Shown: positions 35,293 to 43,478 of the stretch, piece after piece
How the letters are laid out: each line of letters opens with the position of its first letter
How positions within the stretch are numbered: position 1 is the first letter of the stretch
Source of the DNA: Thermosipho sp. (in: thermotogales)
GTDB lineage: Bacteria; Thermotogota; Thermotogae; Thermotogales; Fervidobacteriaceae
DNA length: 64,000 nt
Assembly: GCA_017656345.1 (NCBI GenBank)
Contig: JACDNZ010000011.1
Location: forward strand, 1-64,000
Direction of reading: 5' to 3'
Notes under the pieces: generated by a model
Seen by the model: the letters and a program-made list of their open reading frames with translations, nothing else
Database searches by the model: none
What the model was told of the DNA's origin: nothing
Translations under genes and position numbers: made by a program

Positions 35293-37461
35293 ATGGATAG
35301 AGAATTTTTACATGAAGAAGAACTAACTCTGGAAGATATCTTGCATATTTTCAAAAAAAGATTCTGGGTATTTTTCATTACAGTATTTTTAACAGTAACA
35401 TTTGTCGTTATATATCTTTTATTTGCTACACCTATATATGAAGCAAGTGTGACACTAAAAATTGAGCCACAAACTCAGGCATCGCTTACGGATATATTTA
35501 CCCAGCAAATTACATCGAGTCGTCCAGATATTTCAACAGAGATTGAACTTATAAAAAGTAGAAGAAATCTGGAAAAAGTGGTTGATGAACTTAATTTAGT
35601 GGAATATTTTAAAAACAAATCTCAAAAAGAGGATGTTGAAATTTCAAAGTATGATGTTATTGAAATTTTAAATAATATGATTTCAATATCCCCCGTGAAA
35701 GATACTAAAATAGTTAAGATATCCGTGCAAAGTGAAGATCCAGTACTTGCAAAGAATATTGCTAATAAGCTGGCAGAAGTATACAATGATTTTTTAAAAA
35801 CACTTTCGAAAAACGAATTTACCGTTAGAAGACAATTTATTGAAGAACAAATTCCAAAGATTGAAGCTGATTTGAAATACGCAGAAGAAAACTTGAGGAA
35901 ATTTAAAGAAGAAAATAATGTATTTCTACTTGATGAGGAAGCAAAAAATATTTTGTCTTTTCTTTTAGAATACGATAGTCAGATAAATTCATATAATTTA
36001 CAAATTCAAGAGAATAAAGCCACAATAGATGCATTAAATGAATTATTGAAAAAAGTTGATGAAAAAATCATTTCTTCAGAAACAATCACAACAAATCCGG
36101 TTGTTGATCAATTAAAATCAAAATTAATCGAATATCGAATTCAACTTGCCGGTTTAACAAGGATTTATTCTGAAAGTGATCCGAAAATTTTAGAATTAAA
36201 AGATAAAATTTCTGAAACTGAAAAGCTTTTAAAGAATGAAGTAGCAAAAATTGTTACTTCCCAGGTTGAAACAATTAATCCAGCATATCAGGATCTTTAT
36301 GCACAGTTAATTGAAGCGCAGTATAGAGGTGAAGTATTGAACTCAATTGTTTCTTCTCTTGAAAGACTTAGAAGTATATACCAGGAGAAGCTTTCAAAAC
36401 TTCCATTGTTGGAACAAAAATTGCTTGAACTTGAAAGGGATTTAAAAGTGAAAGAAAATCTTTACACTTTGCTTTTGGAAAAATTAGAAGAAACAAAAAT
36501 TTCTGAAGCCGGTGTCGTGGGAACGGCAACTTTAGTTGATACAGCAATTGTTCCAGAAAAACCAGTGAAACCTAATAAAAAACTTACTCTTGCAATTGGA
36601 GGAGTTCTTGGTATATTTCTTGGTATTCTTTTTGTGTTTATTTTTGAATATGCTGATAAAAGTATTAAGGATGAAGAAGAACTTAAAAGAATCTCAAAAG
36701 GCAGAATTATACTTGGAAGAATACCAAAATTTGAAATTGACGAAAGTATGAAAAATCCAGAACTTATCGTTTTAAATAAGCCAACATCTCCTCATTCTGA
36801 ATCTTTCAAACTTCTTGCAACAAATATAAATTATTCTGCAACTCCAGAACCAGAAATTATATCGATAACCAGCGCAGGACCTGGTGAAGGTAAAACAATA
36901 ACTGCTGCAAATCTTGCAATTTCATATGCTCAAAATGGTAGAAAAACACTTCTTTTAGATCTTGATATGAGGAGACCCAGAGTAGAGAAAGTGCTTGGTA
37001 TCGAAAGAAAAAATATTGGTTTTGTAAATCATATTTTAAAAGATGTTTCGATGGAAAAGATTACCCAGGAATATATGGATAATCTGGATATTATACCTGT
37101 TGGACCACTTCCTCCAAACCCAACTGCTCTTCTTACTTCAAAGAAATTTGAAGAGTTTATCGAGAAGATAAAAGAAAAATATGAAAAAATAGTTATCGAT
37201 TTACCACCTATTCTTGTAGCCGCTGATCCATTAATTGCTTCAAAACATACTGACGGGATGATTCTAGTTGTTAGAGCTGGTCAAACTCACAAACATTCTT
37301 TGAGAGTTGCTATTGAAAATATTGAAGCATCAGATACAAAACTTTTGGGACTTGTAATTAATGATATTGATGAAAAAACTTCAAGTTATTACTATTATTA
37401 TTACTACTATTATTACACCGAAGAAGGAAAAAAGAAAAAAACAAGAAAACGTAAAAAGTAG
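35293..37461 (+). CDS. Wzz/BY-type tyrosine autokinase (polysaccharide co-polymerase)
   Basis: 722 residues. A Wzz domain with two membrane helices (residues about 25-47 and 433-454) encloses a long extracytoplasmic coiled-coil region. The cytoplasmic BY-kinase has Walker A AGPGEGKT (528-535), Walker A' LDLDMRRP (555-562) and VIDLPPILVAADP. The C-terminus has ten consecutive tyrosines (699-708) before a Lys/Arg-rich end, the autophosphorylation cluster. It controls polymer length and export. ATG start with GGGGGAG upstream. The PHP-type phosphatase gene follows after 23 bases, and the SLBB exporter is divergent. Confidence 0.92.
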   Translation: MDREFLHEEELTLEDILHIFKKRFWVFFITVFLTVTFVVIYLLFATPIYEASVTLKIEPQTQASLTDIFTQQITSSRPDISTEIELIKSRRNLEKVVDELNLVEYFKNKSQKEDVEISKYDVIEILNNMISISPVKDTKIVKISVQSEDPVLAKNIANKLAEVYNDFLKTLSKNEFTVRRQFIEEQIPKIEADLKYAEENLRKFKEENNVFLLDEEAKNILSFLLEYDSQINSYNLQIQENKATIDALNELLKKVDEKIISSETITTNPVVDQLKSKLIEYRIQLAGLTRIYSESDPKILELKDKISETEKLLKNEVAKIVTSQVETINPAYQDLYAQLIEAQYRGEVLNSIVSSLERLRSIYQEKLSKLPLLEQKLLELERDLKVKENLYTLLLEKLEETKISEAGVVGTATLVDTAIVPEKPVKPNKKLTLAIGGVLGIFLGILFVFIFEYADKSIKDEEELKRISKGRIILGRIPKFEIDESMKNPELIVLNKPTSPHSESFKLLATNINYSATPEPEIISITSAGPGEGKTITAANLAISYAQNGRKTLLLDLDMRRPRVEKVLGIERKNIGFVNHILKDVSMEKITQEYMDNLDIIPVGPLPPNPTALLTSKKFEEFIEKIKEKYEKIVIDLPPILVAADPLIASKHTDGMILVVRAGQTHKHSLRVAIENIEASDTKLLGLVINDIDEKTSSYYYYYYYYYYTEEGKKKKTRKRKK

Positions 37462-37484
37462 TTTGAGGGATAGGGGGATTTTAA

Positions 37485-38099
37485 ATGATAGATGTTCATA
37501 CCCACATTTTACCGCGGGTTGATGATGGTTTAAAAGATGAAAGTGAAGTCTTTAAGGTGCTTGAAAAGTATAAAGAACATGGAATTGATACGGTTATATT
37601 TACGCCCCATATAAATCATCCCACTATAAAAACTGATATTTCAAAAATAAAAAGTACATATGAAAACTTAGAGCCAAAATTTAAGGAGTTGGGTATTAAG
37701 ACCTTTCTTGGAAGTGAATTTTATCTTACACCTAAAATTGATAATTTTATACCAATCAGGGATTATTTCTTACTGGTAGAGCTTCCAAAAGAAACATTTC
37801 CTCTTTATCTTTTAGACAAAATTTTTGAGTTGCAACTTGAGGGGTATGAAATTATACTTGCACATGTTGAAAGATATAAATGGTTGATTGATAATATACC
37901 TTTGATAGAAAGATTAAAAGCAATGGATGTTTATTTTCAAATGAATCTTGAAAGTTTAGAAAGTGACAGGTTTTTTATAAAAAATGGTCTTGTTGAATTT
38001 ATAGGTACGGACTATCATGGAGATGGTGAACCAGATTTTTCTTTATTTGAAAAGTACAGAGATATAGTGGAAAAAGGAAAAAGAATTTTAGGACTTTAA
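37485..38099 (+). CDS. PHP-type protein tyrosine phosphatase (CpsB/YwqE family)
   Basis: 204 residues. MIDVHTHILPRVDDGLKDE at the N-terminus, FTPHINHP, GSEFYL, LAHVERY and GTDYHGDGEP hold the metal ligands of the CpsB/CapC/YwqE family. It removes phosphate from the tyrosine cluster of the autokinase encoded just upstream and so resets polysaccharide assembly. The family is slightly shorter here than the 250 residues usual in Firmicutes. Ends at the terminator at 38137. Confidence 0.9.
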   Translation: MIDVHTHILPRVDDGLKDESEVFKVLEKYKEHGIDTVIFTPHINHPTIKTDISKIKSTYENLEPKFKELGIKTFLGSEFYLTPKIDNFIPIRDYFLLVELPKETFPLYLLDKIFELQLEGYEIILAHVERYKWLIDNIPLIERLKAMDVYFQMNLESLESDRFFIKNGLVEFIGTDYHGDGEPDFSLFEKYRDIVEKGKRILGL

Positions 38100-38136
38100 A
38101 AACTTTTTTATACCTTTGTTAGATATAGAATTTTCC

Positions 38137-38159
38137 TCCCCCAAATTTCATATGGGGGA
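38137..38159 (+). terminator. Terminator after the phosphatase gene
   Basis: TCCCCCA (38137-38143) and TGGGGGA (38153-38159) with a 9-base loop, followed by TTTTATATTT. Confidence 0.8.
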
Positions 38160-38232
38160 TTTTATATTTAATTGGTTTTACTTAGTACTGCGTATGAAAG
38201 TGTAAAAAATTTATAAGTTATTGCATAGTGTA

Positions 38233-38261
38233 TGGAACTGCTAATTTTATGAGCAGTTTCA
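38233..38261 (+). promoter_or_regulatory. Leader hairpin before the HExxH gene
   Basis: TGGAACTGCT (near 38233-38242) pairs with AGCAGTTTCA (38252-38261), one G-T pair, and is followed by TTTTTAAT. It could be a second terminator or an attenuator 33 bases before the ATG at 38295. Confidence 0.5.
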
Positions 38262-38294
38262 TTTTTAATATAAATAGATTGGAGGGATTAAAAG

Positions 38295-39536
38295 ATGGTA
38301 TTAAACAAAAAAGAAGATATAACGAAAACTTTGAAAATGGTATATGAAAAAATTAATAGTGGGGTATTAGAAAGTTATTGGACGGGGTTTAAGCCACTTC
38401 CAATAGCTTTTTATAATAATTCCCACGTTTACATTATTGGGCTTGATGAATTACCCAAGGGGTTTAACAAAGAAGGTGAAATTTTTGTTGGTGACTGGGA
38501 TAATAGATTTATTGGGAATACTTCAATTAAGTTTCAGGAAAATTATATTGGTATATGGGATTTATCAACTATCGAAGAATTTACAACTTTTTCAGAGTTT
38601 TATTCCAAGATAGTTCATGAAATTTTCCATGGTTTTCAGTTGTCAAATAATGATAAAAGGTTTGCAAATGAATTCTTAGCATTTCAATATCCATTTACAG
38701 TTGAAAATATAGCATTGAGAATTAAAGAAAGAGAGTATCTTTTAAAAAGTGTATTTGAAGACGAAAAGGATATAAAAGAGAACTACATGAAAAAATTTAT
38801 CTCGTGCAGGGAGAAAAGAAGAAGTATTATAAAAGAATTTTTGGACTATGAGCTTGGACTAGAAAGTATTGAGGGGACAGCAACTTATGTTGAATATAGA
38901 GCATTATTTGATGAAAGTCGCCTCCCTAAAAAATATCTTATTTCAATGTTTGGTAAGGATTTAATAAAAGTAACGGATTTAAGTAAATTTAGAATGAGCT
39001 GTTATTCACCTGGTATGTATATTTCCCTGCTGCTTGATTATGTAAAACCAGATTGGAAAAAAGAATACACTTATGAAAATAAATATATTTATGATTATTT
39101 TGTTGATGTTGTATCGTTAGAATTTGAAAATATCGAAATTGACGATCAAACGATAAATCTTGCTCGTGAGGCTGTTGAAAAGCGTAAAAAAGAATTAGAC
39201 AAAGTGTTTGAAGAATTTGAAACAAGTAGTAAGTATAAAGTTGTGTTAATGGGAAAATTCAATTTAGCAGGATTTGACCCAATGAACATTTTGAAAAGGG
39301 AAAATATGCTTTTACATAAAAATTTTCTGAAATTTACTGATGGTGAAAATACTTATTTTGTAAAAGGTCCAGTAGTATCTGAATTTGAAGACGAAATATG
39401 GCAATATAGTAAGATAATTTTCTATTCAAGTAAAAAACCTGTATTGAAAGATGATAACATTGTATTTGTTGAAGAAATCGGAACAATTAATGGTAAATTA
39501 ATCGAAAAAGATAGAGCTTTTTTAATAAAACTTTGA
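38295..39536 (+). CDS. Unrecognised protein with gluzincin-like HExxH motif
   Basis: 413 residues, no signal peptide and no membrane helix. IVHEIFHGFQL (H108, E109, H112) followed by ESIEGTATYVEY with E193 is the HExxH...E layout of gluzincin metallopeptidases. The rest does not match a family known to me. The C-terminal 100 residues look like a separate beta-rich domain. ATG start with GGAGGG upstream. It follows the exopolysaccharide control genes but is separated from them by a terminator, so a functional link is only positional. Confidence 0.6.
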   Translation: MVLNKKEDITKTLKMVYEKINSGVLESYWTGFKPLPIAFYNNSHVYIIGLDELPKGFNKEGEIFVGDWDNRFIGNTSIKFQENYIGIWDLSTIEEFTTFSEFYSKIVHEIFHGFQLSNNDKRFANEFLAFQYPFTVENIALRIKEREYLLKSVFEDEKDIKENYMKKFISCREKRRSIIKEFLDYELGLESIEGTATYVEYRALFDESRLPKKYLISMFGKDLIKVTDLSKFRMSCYSPGMYISLLLDYVKPDWKKEYTYENKYIYDYFVDVVSLEFENIEIDDQTINLAREAVEKRKKELDKVFEEFETSSKYKVVLMGKFNLAGFDPMNILKRENMLLHKNFLKFTDGENTYFVKGPVVSEFEDEIWQYSKIIFYSSKKPVLKDDNIVFVEEIGTINGKLIEKDRAFLIKL

Positions 39537-39550
39537 AATTCAATAAAAAT

Positions 39551-39574
39551 GGAGAGGGGGAGGTTCCCCCCTCC
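39551..39574. terminator. Bidirectional G/C-rich terminator
   Basis: GGAGAGGGGG (39551-39560) pairs with CCCCCCTCC (39566-39574), leaving one bulged A. It lies between the convergent genes ending at 39536 and 39580. Confidence 0.75.
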
Positions 39575-39579
39575 GATAA

Positions 39580-39771
39580 TTAATTCAAAATGATGGGGGT
39601 TTTTTGATTTAAATCAAGTGAAAAGATTTCTTCTACGATATCATCCGGAATTTCTACATCTAATTCACTCATTATTGAAAAAACAAGTTCAATGATCTCT
39701 GCTTTTTTATCATCACTAACCTCAGATGTTTCGATAAGTTCCATTAAAAGTTTAATTATTTCTTTAATCAT
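39580..39771 (-). CDS. Small acidic hypothetical protein
   Basis: 63 residues, rich in Glu, Asp and Ile: MIKEIIKLLMELIETSEVSD, then two predicted amphipathic helices (AEIIELVFSIMSEL and DDIVEEIFSL). The ATG at 39771 has GAAGGGAG upstream, and a terminator follows its stop, so it is probably a real gene. No family is recognised. A small protein-interaction or antitoxin-like role cannot be judged from the sequence. Confidence 0.5.
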   Translation of the reverse strand: MIKEIIKLLMELIETSEVSDDKKAEIIELVFSIMSELDVEIPDDIVEEIFSLDLNQKTPIILN

Positions 39772-40357
39772 GATTTTTCTCCCTTCTTTATATAGTTTAT
39801 TTTTTGATTGAGTAAAAATGTTTGTTATTTTCTTATTTTTTATTTTTTCTGTTTCTTCCTCCTTTCCTTTGGATATCGTTGATAAATTTCCTCTATATTC
39901 AGTAATTTTAAAAGAGATAACTTACCAGATAAAATAAACATGTTTTAGTGTTTAAATTTTCATTTTTTTTTTGGAAATTGATGCTTTAGTTAGATTGATC
40001 TCTGTGTTAAATTTAATGAATTTTTATTTTTAGTAAGATACACTTCCAAAAAATTTCATTTTCAAAATTTTAATTGCCTCTATATATATATATCTACGTG
40101 AGGTTGGGCATTTAACTGTATTGTTACTAAAATTTACCAAACGGTTACATATATTAGTAGGAAAAGTCTTTGAATGTGGTATTATTCCTGACAAACAAAC
40201 ATATTTTCTCAATTAGATATAATTGTAATATTATTTTGATAAAATAAATAAAACAATTTTATATAAATTATGTAAGAAAATATCTTAAATATGCCTGTTT
40301 ACGAACAATTAATAAATAATATTCATCAATTTTTTTCGATGAGCTCTTAAACAAAAC
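39772..40357. other. 586-base region without an intact gene
   Basis: Very AT-rich, with a (TA)n run near 40081-40092. One plus-strand frame is open without a start from about 39999 to 40216 and contains REVGHLTVLLLKFTKRLHIL and VGKVFECGIIPDKQ. This may be a gene relic, perhaps of a mobile element, but it is not matched to a family. A minus-strand ORF over the same bases is the weaker alternative. No RNA gene was seen. Confidence 0.3.
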
Positions 40358-41449
40358 TTAAAAATTAAAGCTTCCAATAACCTTTTTAATAATTGGATCG
40401 GTTATTACATATGAGTTATTTGTTTTTGAGATATAACCCATTTTTATAAGATGATTTAAAGTTCGACTAAAGGATGAATTCGTCAATTTCTTCTTTTCAC
40501 TATATTCAACAGCTTTTTTAATAGCACTCCAGTTATTTATACCCCGGGATATTGCTTTAAGTATGTAAATATATCTTTGACTTAAATTGGATAAATTTTT
40601 TATTTCATTATGTACTATGTTGGAGGCTATTTCTAGAGTTTTTTTCATAGCTTCGTTCCAGTTGCCTTTTAGGTCAATTAAACTTTTTCCAAAGTAAACA
40701 AGCCAGCCAACAATGCCATCAAGAATATCCACCGCTTTTCTTATCTCTTTTTCACTATATTTGAAACCAACTTCTTCAAAGCCTTTTTTTAGAAAATTCA
40801 GGCTTTTCTCATATTCAAATGGTTCGAGGATTATTTCTCTCATATATCTTCCATATAAAGGAGATTTTGCATTCTCGATTCCAACAAATTCTCTAAGAAT
40901 CCCCGCTTCTGAACCTGTAAGTATAATTTTAAGTGCTTTAAAATTATCATATGCATATCCGAAAATTTCGGGGAATGATATTCCATGAGCTTTTCTAAAA
41001 AATCTTAGATTTTGTGCCTCATCAAATATCAAAAATATGTGTTTTTTCCTTTTGAAAGCCCAATTATCGATGGCATCCAGTATTTCAATTATTCCTTCTT
41101 CGGAATGTTTTTTTATCTCAATACTGTTTCCTGCAACAGATATACTTTTTAAGTTATTGAATATTTTTATCAGAGTGGAATATCTCTTGGAGAAGGAATA
41201 AAATACTTTTTCAAGAGTTGAAACAAAGTCTTTTATACTAACACCGGTAGATGAAAATCTACGACAATCAATAAAAATTCCTCTTACGTCTGGTAAGTTC
41301 AAAAATACTTTTACAAGAGAAGTTTTTCCAACTCTTCTTACCCCCAAAAGTAACGAAATAGGTGTATCGGTATTTTTAAGCTTGACTAGTTCATTTTCTC
41401 TATCAAATAAATCCTCTACTTTTGTTTTTGGAAAGGGATCAAAAAGCAA
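40358..41449 (-). CDS. Archaeal-type AAA ATPase (ATPase_2 family)
   Basis: About 363 residues. Walker A GVRRVGKTS, Walker B IFLIFDEAQNLRFF, a sensor-like ILTGSEAGIL and a C-terminal winged-helix region (RTLNHLIKMGYISKTNN) match the archaeal ATPase family (PF01637-like). These proteins are widespread in archaea and Thermotogales and their function is unclear; lateral transfer is plausible. The frame reaches a GTG at 41458, but GGGGGGTGA is on that codon and 5-6 bases before the TTG at 41449, so the TTG is chosen. Confidence 0.8.
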   Translation of the reverse strand: MLFDPFPKTKVEDLFDRENELVKLKNTDTPISLLLGVRRVGKTSLVKVFLNLPDVRGIFIDCRRFSSTGVSIKDFVSTLEKVFYSFSKRYSTLIKIFNNLKSISVAGNSIEIKKHSEEGIIEILDAIDNWAFKRKKHIFLIFDEAQNLRFFRKAHGISFPEIFGYAYDNFKALKIILTGSEAGILREFVGIENAKSPLYGRYMREIILEPFEYEKSLNFLKKGFEEVGFKYSEKEIRKAVDILDGIVGWLVYFGKSLIDLKGNWNEAMKKTLEIASNIVHNEIKNLSNLSQRYIYILKAISRGINNWSAIKKAVEYSEKKKLTNSSFSRTLNHLIKMGYISKTNNSYVITDPIIKKVIGSFNF

Positions 41450-41515
41450 AAGTGTCACCCCCCGGAATCATCAATGAAGATGTTATACCATGTTGTAATA
41501 TTAAAGAAGTTTACT

Positions 41516-42253
41516 TTAAATTTTTTCTGCAAGAATAATTATTCTTGGAGAATTTGGAGTGAAGTTTTCTTTTTTCCAACTTCCATATACCTGTTTTATA
41601 ATTAATCCTGCTTCATTTAATAGTTTATTTATTTCTGTAAGATTATATATCCTCATGCTATATTCAAATTCTCTTCTTTTGCCGTTTCGAATAATTATTC
41701 TTCTTATGTTTAAATAACCATTTAAAGGATCAAAAGCGGGAATATCTATCATCATGTCTTTGTCAACTTCAAAAACTGAATCACTAAATTTTGTAGCTCT
41801 TGAGTCTCTATTTGGTATATCAAAAAGAAATTTCCCATTCTTTTTTAAAAGGTTGGATACGTTTTTAAGGACAAGCTGGTTTTCTTCTTCACTGAAGTAT
41901 CCGAATGAAGTGAAAAGAAGAAGTGCTACATCAAATTCTTCTTTATATTCAAGTTTCCTTATATCTTTTTTTAGAAAATTGACATTTGTTTTTTGGTCCT
42001 TTGCTTTTTGTATTGCAAGACTTAAAAATTCATCCATTATGTCCACACCTGTTACATCAAATCCCAATTTTGAAAGTTCAACGGCGTGCCTTCCAAATCC
42101 ACATGCGAGATCGATAATTTTTTCATTTCCCTGAAGTTTTAAAATAGAAAGTATGTTCTCTACTTCTAACTTTGTTCTTTCTTCTGTAAGAAATTTTGAG
42201 TAGAAATGCATATAATCATCTACTTTAAAAACTTCTTCGATGTTAAATCTCAT
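41516..42253 (-). CDS. SAM-dependent class I methyltransferase
   Basis: 245 residues. IIDLACGFGRHAVELSKLGF is motif I of the Rossmann-fold methyltransferases, with VTGVDIMDEFL, FDVALLLFTSFGYF and GKFLFDIPN as later motifs. The substrate is not evident. ATG start at 42253 after GGGGGATTTGT. It stands alone between the ATPase and the DUF1175 operon, transcribed in the same direction, with a 177-base gap upstream. Confidence 0.85.
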   Translation of the reverse strand: MRFNIEEVFKVDDYMHFYSKFLTEERTKLEVENILSILKLQGNEKIIDLACGFGRHAVELSKLGFDVTGVDIMDEFLSLAIQKAKDQKTNVNFLKKDIRKLEYKEEFDVALLLFTSFGYFSEEENQLVLKNVSNLLKKNGKFLFDIPNRDSRATKFSDSVFEVDKDMMIDIPAFDPLNGYLNIRRIIIRNGKRREFEYSMRIYNLTEINKLLNEAGLIIKQVYGSWKKENFTPNSPRIIILAEKI

Positions 42254-42430
42254 ACAAATCCCCCTTTGACCTTAATTTTTTCAAGGATTTCGAGTAATTA
42301 TAGCATGAAAATAAAGGTTGTTTGTTAAAGAAATGAAATTCAACCATTTAAAGATATGGTAGTATTTCTTGAGGAAAATGGAAGATATTTAAGAATTGGG
42401 TGGAAGTAATCAAGGCAAGTTTTTAAAATA

Positions 42431-43093
42431 CTAGTAGGAAAGTATTTTTAATCTAAAGTATCCAAGAAAACTTGGATTTAAACTGATAGGCCTCCACGCC
42501 ATATCTGAATACATCATATTTTTAAAAGTAACGTACCTTATTTCGCCTTCCGGGCCTGTATGATAAACAAAACCGTTCCCCGTATATATCATTACGTGAT
42601 ATGGAAATTCCGGGTCTTCTGGATGAAAATAAAAAACTAAGTCACCAGGTTTTGCATATGCTCTTTCTTTAGATATAAATTCGGTGTTGAAGTATAAAAG
42701 ATTATATGCATCAACATAACTGATGTAACTTTTGCCATTAAAGAATATATTAACCCCCAGTGGTGTATCCGGATAGTTATACTTTTTGACATCTTCGAAG
42801 ATGGGACCGCTATATTTAGTTTTTTCAAACCAGCTTTTATCGTGTTTTTTTAGACTTTCTTTTATGCAATAGAATACAAAACCTGAACAATCTTTTGTTT
42901 TAAATGTTGGGTGTTCATTATCAACATTGTCAAGTGCTATGGAAACAAACCATAGTCTGAAGTTTATGGAATCATTTACATCCAATATCATTTCATTTGG
43001 GAAAACTTTGTTACTCAATCCAATGGGAAATAATAAAGTTTGGCAGATTACCGTCAAAAGCAGAAAGAAAATCGTCAACTTCTTTTCTCTCAT
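42431..43093 (-). CDS. DUF1175 family secreted protein (YfaT-like)
   Basis: 220 residues with a signal peptide (KKLTIFFLLLTVICQTLL). KTKDCSGFVFYCI and PYHVMIYTGNGF give a Cys and a His arranged as in NlpC/P60-like cysteine hydrolases, and the whole matches DUF1175 (E. coli YfaT). In enterobacteria this family is encoded next to the alpha-2-macroglobulin YfaS, as here. It probably acts in the periplasm. Its first 83 bases overlap the 3' end of the upstream metallopeptidase gene in another frame; the overlap codes for the signal peptide. Confidence 0.8.
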   Translation of the reverse strand: MREKKLTIFFLLLTVICQTLLFPIGLSNKVFPNEMILDVNDSINFRLWFVSIALDNVDNEHPTFKTKDCSGFVFYCIKESLKKHDKSWFEKTKYSGPIFEDVKKYNYPDTPLGVNIFFNGKSYISYVDAYNLLYFNTEFISKERAYAKPGDLVFYFHPEDPEFPYHVMIYTGNGFVYHTGPEGEIRYVTFKNMMYSDMAWRPISLNPSFLGYFRLKILSY

Positions 43094-43478
43094 ATTCTTT
43101 CAACCACCAATATATCAACCCTTCCTGATATTTTTCGTCAAGTCCATATAAAATCCAATGAAGTAATTCATGTAAAAGTACCTTTTCGTATACACCTTTT
43201 CTTTTTAAAATGTGTATAGGCTGCAAAATGATTGTAAAGTCAAAATATACTCCACCGATGTCATATGGCATACCTGTTAATTCGTAAAATTCATACAGGT
43301 TGCTGGCTTCATATATATAAACTGGAGTTGAGGGAATTGTTAGACTTGCTTCTTCAAGAAAATAATTTAGTTTTTCCCATACAGTATATGGTAAAGTGAA
43401 GCTATTTATTTCCAGTGGAACTGTGAAACTATTTAATGTTAAAGGTATCAACATTACCAAAAGCAAAAGTATCTTCAT
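43011..43478 (-). CDS. Secreted HExxH putative metallopeptidase in the macroglobulin operon
   Basis: About 155 residues from the ATG at 43478. MKILLLLVMLIPLTLNSFTV is a signal peptide, and LLHELLHWILYGLDEKYQEG holds the HExxH motif and a possible third ligand (E of EGLIYWW). No family name can be given. It lies between a bacterial alpha-2-macroglobulin and DUF1175. The open frame extends to 43523, but that would put 15 residues before the signal peptide. The gene overlaps its upstream neighbour by 50 bases and its downstream neighbour by 83 bases. Confidence 0.65.
   Translation of the reverse strand: MKILLLLVMLIPLTLNSFTVPLEINSFTLPYTVWEKLNYFLEEASLTIPSTPVYIYEASNLYEFYELTGMPYDIGGVYFDFTIILQPIHILKRKGVYEKVLLHELLHWILYGLDEKYQEGLIYWWLKEYERKEVDDFLSAFDGNLPNFIISHWIE

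Noticed and set aside
37381-37416. TAT/TAC trinucleotide run as an unstable repeat
   Set aside because: It encodes the C-terminal tyrosine cluster expected in BY-kinases, with mixed codons, so it is explained by function.
40081-40092. (TA)n run as a functional microsatellite
   Set aside because: Short alternating TA runs are expected in DNA this AT-rich and nothing nearby depends on it.
40030-40212. 60-residue minus-strand ORF
   Set aside because: No ribosome binding site and no recognisable protein. It overlaps an equally open plus-strand frame, so neither is called as a gene.
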